From: Flabesymbios commensalis
Lineage: Eukaryota; Annelida; Polychaeta; Terebellida; Flabelligeridae
Length of the DNA: 64,000 nt
Direction: 5' to 3'
Assembly: GCA_964017125.1 (NCBI GenBank)
Contig: OZ024915.1
Coordinates: forward strand, 17,051,103 to 17,115,102
The notes beneath the pieces are model-generated. The model saw only the letters and a list, made by a program, of their open reading frames with translations, was not told where the DNA came from and did no database searches. This document shows, in pieces, positions 59,648 through 64,000 of this stretch (within the stretch, counting starts at the first letter, position 1; each line of letters starts with the position of its first letter). The position numbers and the translations under genes were made by a program.

Positions 59648-59760
59648 CCATTTTCAATCTCAGTGACACTGGCACTGGCAGATGCCTGATGAGTGAGTTG
59701 TGAAACTGAAGGAGTGACAGTCATCAGATCATCAGGTTATGTCATGTTGGCTAAACTATA
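59648..59760 (-). other. Possible 5' exon of the membrane protein gene
   Basis: On the minus strand an ATGG/GTAACA donor lies at 59646-59651. Spliced to the acceptor at 58210, its ATG would be in frame with the main ATG and add only four residues (MVCG) before the signal peptide. The upstream edge is arbitrary. A second possible exon with an acceptor at 59284 (59108-59283) lies between them. Neither is proven; both could be chance in AT-rich DNA. Confidence 0.2.
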
Positions 59761-60289
59761 ACGTTAGTTTAGTATGGCTATGCAACATAAAAACTGTCAA
59801 CAGTTGGTCAATAACGTTCAGTTCAGCTAAATATAACTAACATCAGTTGACATAGTAAAGAAATAAGCCATTTTCAGTGTAAATTATCGTGTTGAATTAT
59901 GTCATTTTACCAAGAAAAACATATGGGTCAAAACAAAAGTAGACTTCCGGAAATCCGGGGCACCTGTCCACACATTCCATCCATCGAATGGTTGTAGCGA
60001 ATATAATCTTTAATTTTCAATCTTTGCTTTGACTTTGACTTTAGCTGACAATAGCAGCTGGTGGAAGGTGATTCCAATCAGGTATAGGCCCATAGTTTTG
60101 TACAAAAAGGAATTTTGTCCCAGCGTGGTGTTAGCGCTAATCATTCTCCACACATAGATGTCGCTCAGATCAACCCCGCTCTCTCTCTGTAACCACACGC
60201 CATGTTTCGACAGAAACTGCTCATTTTGAGCAGTTTTGTTGATATAACAACTGTAGGCTTATAAACACGATTGAGTGTCCTGAATATAT

Positions 60290-62199
60290 GGTAACCGGAC
60301 GACTCGGACCCTATACCAACTCGGACCCTATACCAACTCGGACACTAGACCAACTCGGACACTACCAACTCGGACACTACGCCAGACCAACTCGGACCCT
60401 CTACCAACTCGGACCCCATCATTATATAACCAACTCGGACACTACTCGGACCCAGCTGATAGGCTCTATACTCTGCTATTGATGTTAATCGCGTTTAGGT
60501 GGTGTTATATCCACTGTTGAAGCTAATTGCGTTTTACATGGTGTTTTATCTACTGTTGATGCTAAATGCGTTTCACATGCTGTTTTATCTACTGTTGATG
60601 CTAATTACGTTTTACATGGTGTTTTATCTACTGTTGATGCTAATTGCGTTTTACATGGTGTTTTATCTACTGTTGATGCTAATTGCGTTTTACATGCTGT
60701 TTTATCTAGTGTTGATGCTAATTACGTTTTACATGGTGTTTTATCTACTGTTGATGCTAATTGCGTTTTACATGGTGTTTTATCTACTGTTGAAGCTAAT
60801 TACCTTTTTTCATGGTGTTTTATCTACTGTTGAAGCTAATTACGTTTTACATGGTGTTTTGTCTACTGTTGAAGCTAATTACGTTTTACATGGTGTTTTG
60901 TCTACTGGTGAAGCTAATTGTGTTTTATATGGCGTTTTATCAACTGTTGTAGTTAATTGCTCTGTGGAAAAATAACTACAACATATGATATTTATTTTTT
61001 TAAATAATGAGTTCTTGTTTGCATTTTATACCGTGTTTAACCGTCGGTGCCGATTTTATCCGCTTTTTCACTTAATTATTATCACATTCATTGCCGCCTT
61101 TTAATAATTTGGCGGTTAAAGGGTTAATAAAGATGACTTTTTAAATAGAAACTCTACCACGCATATTTTAGCTAATATTTTTAATGTATATACTGTGATA
61201 TCTTTTATCTGTGATACGTTCGTATGTAGTATGTAATATACATGTTTTCCTCACATTGGAAATCGTGAGTCCTGTTATTAAGCATACGTCTGCTCCTGGG
61301 ACAAGGTAATATTAAATACTATTTATCAAAATAGAAAAGAACAAGACAATACAAGCAGCATGACCAGTGACAATATTTTTTATTAATTATCAAAACCAGA
61401 AAAAATAAAACAACATTGCGGTGACTAAGAGCAATCTCAACCCTAAGGTCCGAAAAAACGCTCATAACTTTTTAATGACTGTGCAGAAATGTATCAATAA
61501 CATCAAATAGTACATCAAAACACCACACACATTCCTTTTCATTGACATTTCGCGAGCATTAGTGGAGCGAATTAATCAAAGATTCGCAACTCATCAAAGC
61601 CGTTGACATTTCACGAGCGGCTCTGACTGACAGGTCTGAATTAGCGATCAACTCACATGAATCCTCACCACAACACCTGAGGTGCAAGGGGTGGAGCGGG
61701 TGAGTTCACCAAAGACTCGCAACTCATCTAAGCTGTTGGCATTTCACGAGCGGCTCTAGCTGTGAGTTCACAGTTAGACCCCTGGATATATTTTAATATT
61801 TGTTCTTGAATATGGGCCGTAACGTTAGTTATTGTTAAAAGATATTTTTGTTAAATAACTGATATTGCTAAAAAATTAATCACATTAATTTTAATCGTAG
61901 GCTCTTTTGGCTAAACGATATTTTTTGTGTTAATACTAGGTAGTGCATGGTTGCTTGTTTGGATTGACGCGACAGACATTTTCAACTTTCCATGCTTTAA
62001 AAATCATTTTAATTGAAAATGCAATTAAAATACATTTATATTTATTCTTTGTAGGGTCCGAGTTGGTTTTAGACGAGTCGGACCCTATGCCAGCTCGGAC
62101 ACTATTCTACCATTACCAAGTCGGACACTGCCGTGAACCAACTCGGACACTGTTTGTAGCAGGGTCCGAGCTGGTTAGGGTCCGAGTTGACCCGGAACC
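60290..62199. mobile_element. 1910-base DNA transposon with 8-base target duplication and repeat-rich ends
   Basis: 'gaatatat' flanks it at 60282-60289 and 62200-62207, and copy A shows the empty site with one 'gaatatat' (about 19301). Ends are imperfect inverted repeats: GGTAACCGG... and the inverse GGTTCCGGG..., followed on both sides by several copies of ACCAACTCGGACCC/ACTCGGACACT. Inside are a 39-base minisatellite (60505-60960) and a diverged two- to three-unit repeat around 61547-61765. No transposase. The eight-base duplication fits hAT, P or Zisupton-type elements; the family is undetermined. Confidence 0.85.
60505..60960. repeat. Minisatellite, 39-base unit, about 11-12 copies
   Basis: 'ttttatctactgttgatgct' recurs every 39 bases. 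Because 39 is a multiple of three, one frame stays open for 158 codons as a hydrophobic 13-residue repeat; I regard this as a by-product. Confidence 0.9.
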
Positions 62200-62634
62200 G
62201 AATATATATGGCAAATATAAAACACCACTACTCCGCCACATATGAGTTTCTATTCACAGATAAATAGAAAACATTCGATGGATTACTTTTTCTGCCTAGG
62301 CGCTGCTGTGAGGAGGTCCATGTTTACGGTTTTCTGACAGAATTTACAATTGGCTTCCAAACACTGCCAAATATAAATTACTGAATCACATGCGAATTGT
62401 GCTGGTTCAATTTATCCACTACTAAACATAATAAATAGCCCTTACCTGTAGCAAACTCTAAGATCAAATTAAATATTGAAAAAAGGATAAATAATGAGTG
62501 GGTGTGAACACCAAAATAGTTCTGTGGTTATAGGAATGGTTATAAAATCACGTGGTAACGCTCTCTAACGGCTGATAAATCTAGTCAATCGCCATGCATG
62601 CATACGGCGAAATGAGCGTGTGGTATCAGAGATT

Positions 62635-63170
62635 TAAATTGACGCCACATTACAGTTCCTATTTCAATGTCATCAAAGTTTCTAAATATAGACAAGCCAT
62701 GGTTAAATTCATTACAAAAAACAATAACATACCTGTAGTTTCTGGTAAATGGCAACGGCCACGCCCCTATCACCAGCGTCTATGTGAAGAATGTGAACTA
62801 TTAGGTGACGAATATCATTTTTTGTTTCTGTGTAAACGTTTAAAAGCTTTGATATCAAAATACATTTCACGTTATTTCTGGACCAAACCATCTATGAATA
62901 AATTTATTGAACTATTATCCTCAGAACACAGTAAAACTATTAATAATCTAGCTATATTTGTTTATTCTGGACTTGAAGTGTTTGCAAATATTTGAAAAAA
63001 AAAAACTGTCATTATTTGCAGATGTTTCTTATTATTGTATCGAAATATCATCCTGTCTCCTCGCTCATACACCGCACATATTGTATATATTTCACTATAT
63101 TATGTATTTGCACACAGGCCGATGGGCCTATGCTGAGATGAAATAGACGATCTATCCATCTATCTATCTA
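62635..63170 (+). mobile_element. L2/CR1-like LINE 3' end inside MITE copy B
   Basis: The frame from about 62633 reads TPHYSSYFNVIKVSKYRQAM, then RLCEECELLGDEYHFLFLCK (the C-terminal Cys/His knuckle of many LINE ORF2 proteins) and ends FANI. The short 3' UTR ends 'ggcctatgctgagatgaaat' and an ATCT repeat tail at 63149-63170. 5'-truncated. Copy A (20815-20832) shows the empty site. The first 13 residues of the apparent ORF at 62594 belong to the MITE, not the LINE. Confidence 0.85.
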
Positions 63171-63191
63171 TAATCTCTGAGGTCAGAATGA

Positions 63192-64000
63192 GCTCTAATG
63201 TGTTTAAATCTCGGCCTTCGACGATCTCGGCCCGGGTGATCTCGGACAGTCCGAGGTGATCTCGGCCCGTCCGAGTTGATCTTGTCCGGTGATCTCGGCC
63301 CGTGTCCTGTCCCCGATTTCCCCCTGCTTATAGCATGACACAACCTCACAAGCCCAACAAACACCGCTGCATGTGCGGCGCTCATCGCCGGAGATCTCGT
63401 CCGGTGATCCCGCCCGGTCACTGACAGCAGACACCAATACCATGAATACGGCAACTAACAAGTTAATCTTACACTGTCTGTAGGCTTACCAGACATGCAT
63501 TAGGCCTACATGTTAAATCGTATAACTTTTAACCTAGGCTATGCAATAGTTTTCAGTAAAATAAACAGGGTAGTCACCGCATCACTTTTAACCTACAGAT
63601 AGTGCTTGTGAAATTTCAAGTCAATTGCCTGAGAAATTAGCCAGAATCATTCACCTAAAGTGAGTCGTACTATTTTTGATATAAGATCACCAATGCGCTT
63701 CCGATTATCGGTGACACCAAAACACAACGAACAACAAGTAAGACTCTAAAGTACACTCAATGCAATAATTTATTCACAATTTGCAATGCAGGGGTGAATA
63801 TAACATGATACATGAATTGACATTTTTGTCACAAGCTAACATGACCTAAATGTATCATAATCTGCAGATTATAGGCCTAATGCATAATATAATGCATATT
63901 ATAATGGTCAATATATCGAGTTATTTACTCAATATTTCGAGTTGTAAACACAATATATTGTGTTAGAAACCTAAATTATATCGCTTCTGGAGCTTTAGTA
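63192..64000. other. GATCTCGGCCCG repeat patch, then AT-rich DNA; no gene seen
   Basis: 63213-63420 holds several short copies of GATCTCGGCCCG/GATCTCGTCCGG in both a left and right cluster, resembling the end structure of a transposon. After 63430 the sequence is AT-rich, with ATAATGCATTAT-type palindromes near 63870-63960. Confidence 0.5.

Larger units (their letters stand above)
60141..63191. mobile_element. TCATTCT-ended MITE, copy B, with two large insertions
   Basis: Same ends and sequence as copy A (19158-20844). Its own sequence is 60141-60289, 62208-62634 and about 63171-63191. Flanks give an imperfect 7-base duplication ('gcgctaa' / 'gctctaa'). Non-coding. Confidence 0.75.

Noticed and set aside
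60499-60975. 158-codon open frame with 13-residue hydrophobic repeats
   Set aside because: It is a direct result of a 39-base minisatellite inside a transposon; no other sign of coding.
62594-62634. N-terminal residues MHAYGEMSVWYQR as part of the L2-like protein
   Set aside because: The same bases occur at 20788-20826 without any LINE; they belong to the MITE.

Overview
The window looks like nuclear DNA of an animal, probably a marine invertebrate. The evidence is AT-rich non-coding DNA, spliced exons with GT-AG borders, many families of LINEs, MITEs and satellite-bearing elements, and a 200-base assembly gap at 6750-6949. The palindrome TAGGCCTA recurs throughout. The phylum cannot be fixed from the sequence alone; the satellite-bearing elements resemble the pearl/Helentron-type elements known from bivalves, but similar ones occur elsewhere.

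The best-supported host gene is on the minus strand at 55207-58201. Three coding exons join in phase to encode a 281-residue single-pass membrane protein: signal peptide, glycosylatable ectodomain, transmembrane segment and a cytoplasmic tail with tyrosine motifs. I do not recognise its family. Two weaker minus-strand exons (11880-12075 and 12904-12972) also join in phase and may belong to another gene. No bacterial-style operons, rRNA or CRISPR are present.

Nearly everything else is mobile DNA. 1-6749: a satellite-bearing element (1150-3060) and a 906-base direct tandem duplication (3302-5085). 6950-10667: a LINE of the RNase H-bearing I/Nimb-like type, carrying a CR1/L2-type fragment on the opposite strand. 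12.5-14 kb: two minisatellites. 14.1-22 kb: a nest in which LINE ORF1 (15729-16751, resuming at 21083) is split by a second LINE-like element, itself hit by a 1.4 kb TTAA-type DNA transposon and by a MITE that has taken in further LINE tails. 23.1-24.3 kb: hAT-like transposase fossil. 27-30 kb: head-to-tail LINE tails and an RNase H LINE with a clear 13-base target duplication, lying inside a gag-like fossil. 31-32.7 kb: an element repeated in inverted orientation at 43 kb, an array of co-varying stem-loops, and an SGNH-like fossil. 33.4-39.1 kb: a dense cluster of LINE 3' ends. 39.7-42.7 and 48.2-49.4 kb: two more satellite-bearing elements. 44-45.3 kb: a tRNA-related SINE and a LINE copy with a 12-base duplication. 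46-59 kb: many palindromic MITEs flanked by TTAA, some in introns of the membrane-protein gene. 60.1-63.2 kb: a MITE that swallowed a 1.9 kb DNA transposon with an 8-base target duplication and an L2-like LINE tail.

There is no visible pathway linking genes. The informative logic is chronological: related empty and filled copies inside the same window fix the exact borders and relative ages of several insertions without any outside data. The signals most worth pursuing are the 1.9 kb transposon with CGGACCC-repeat ends, the co-varying stem-loop array at 31595-31959, the unrecognised membrane-protein gene, and the nest at 15.7-22 kb.
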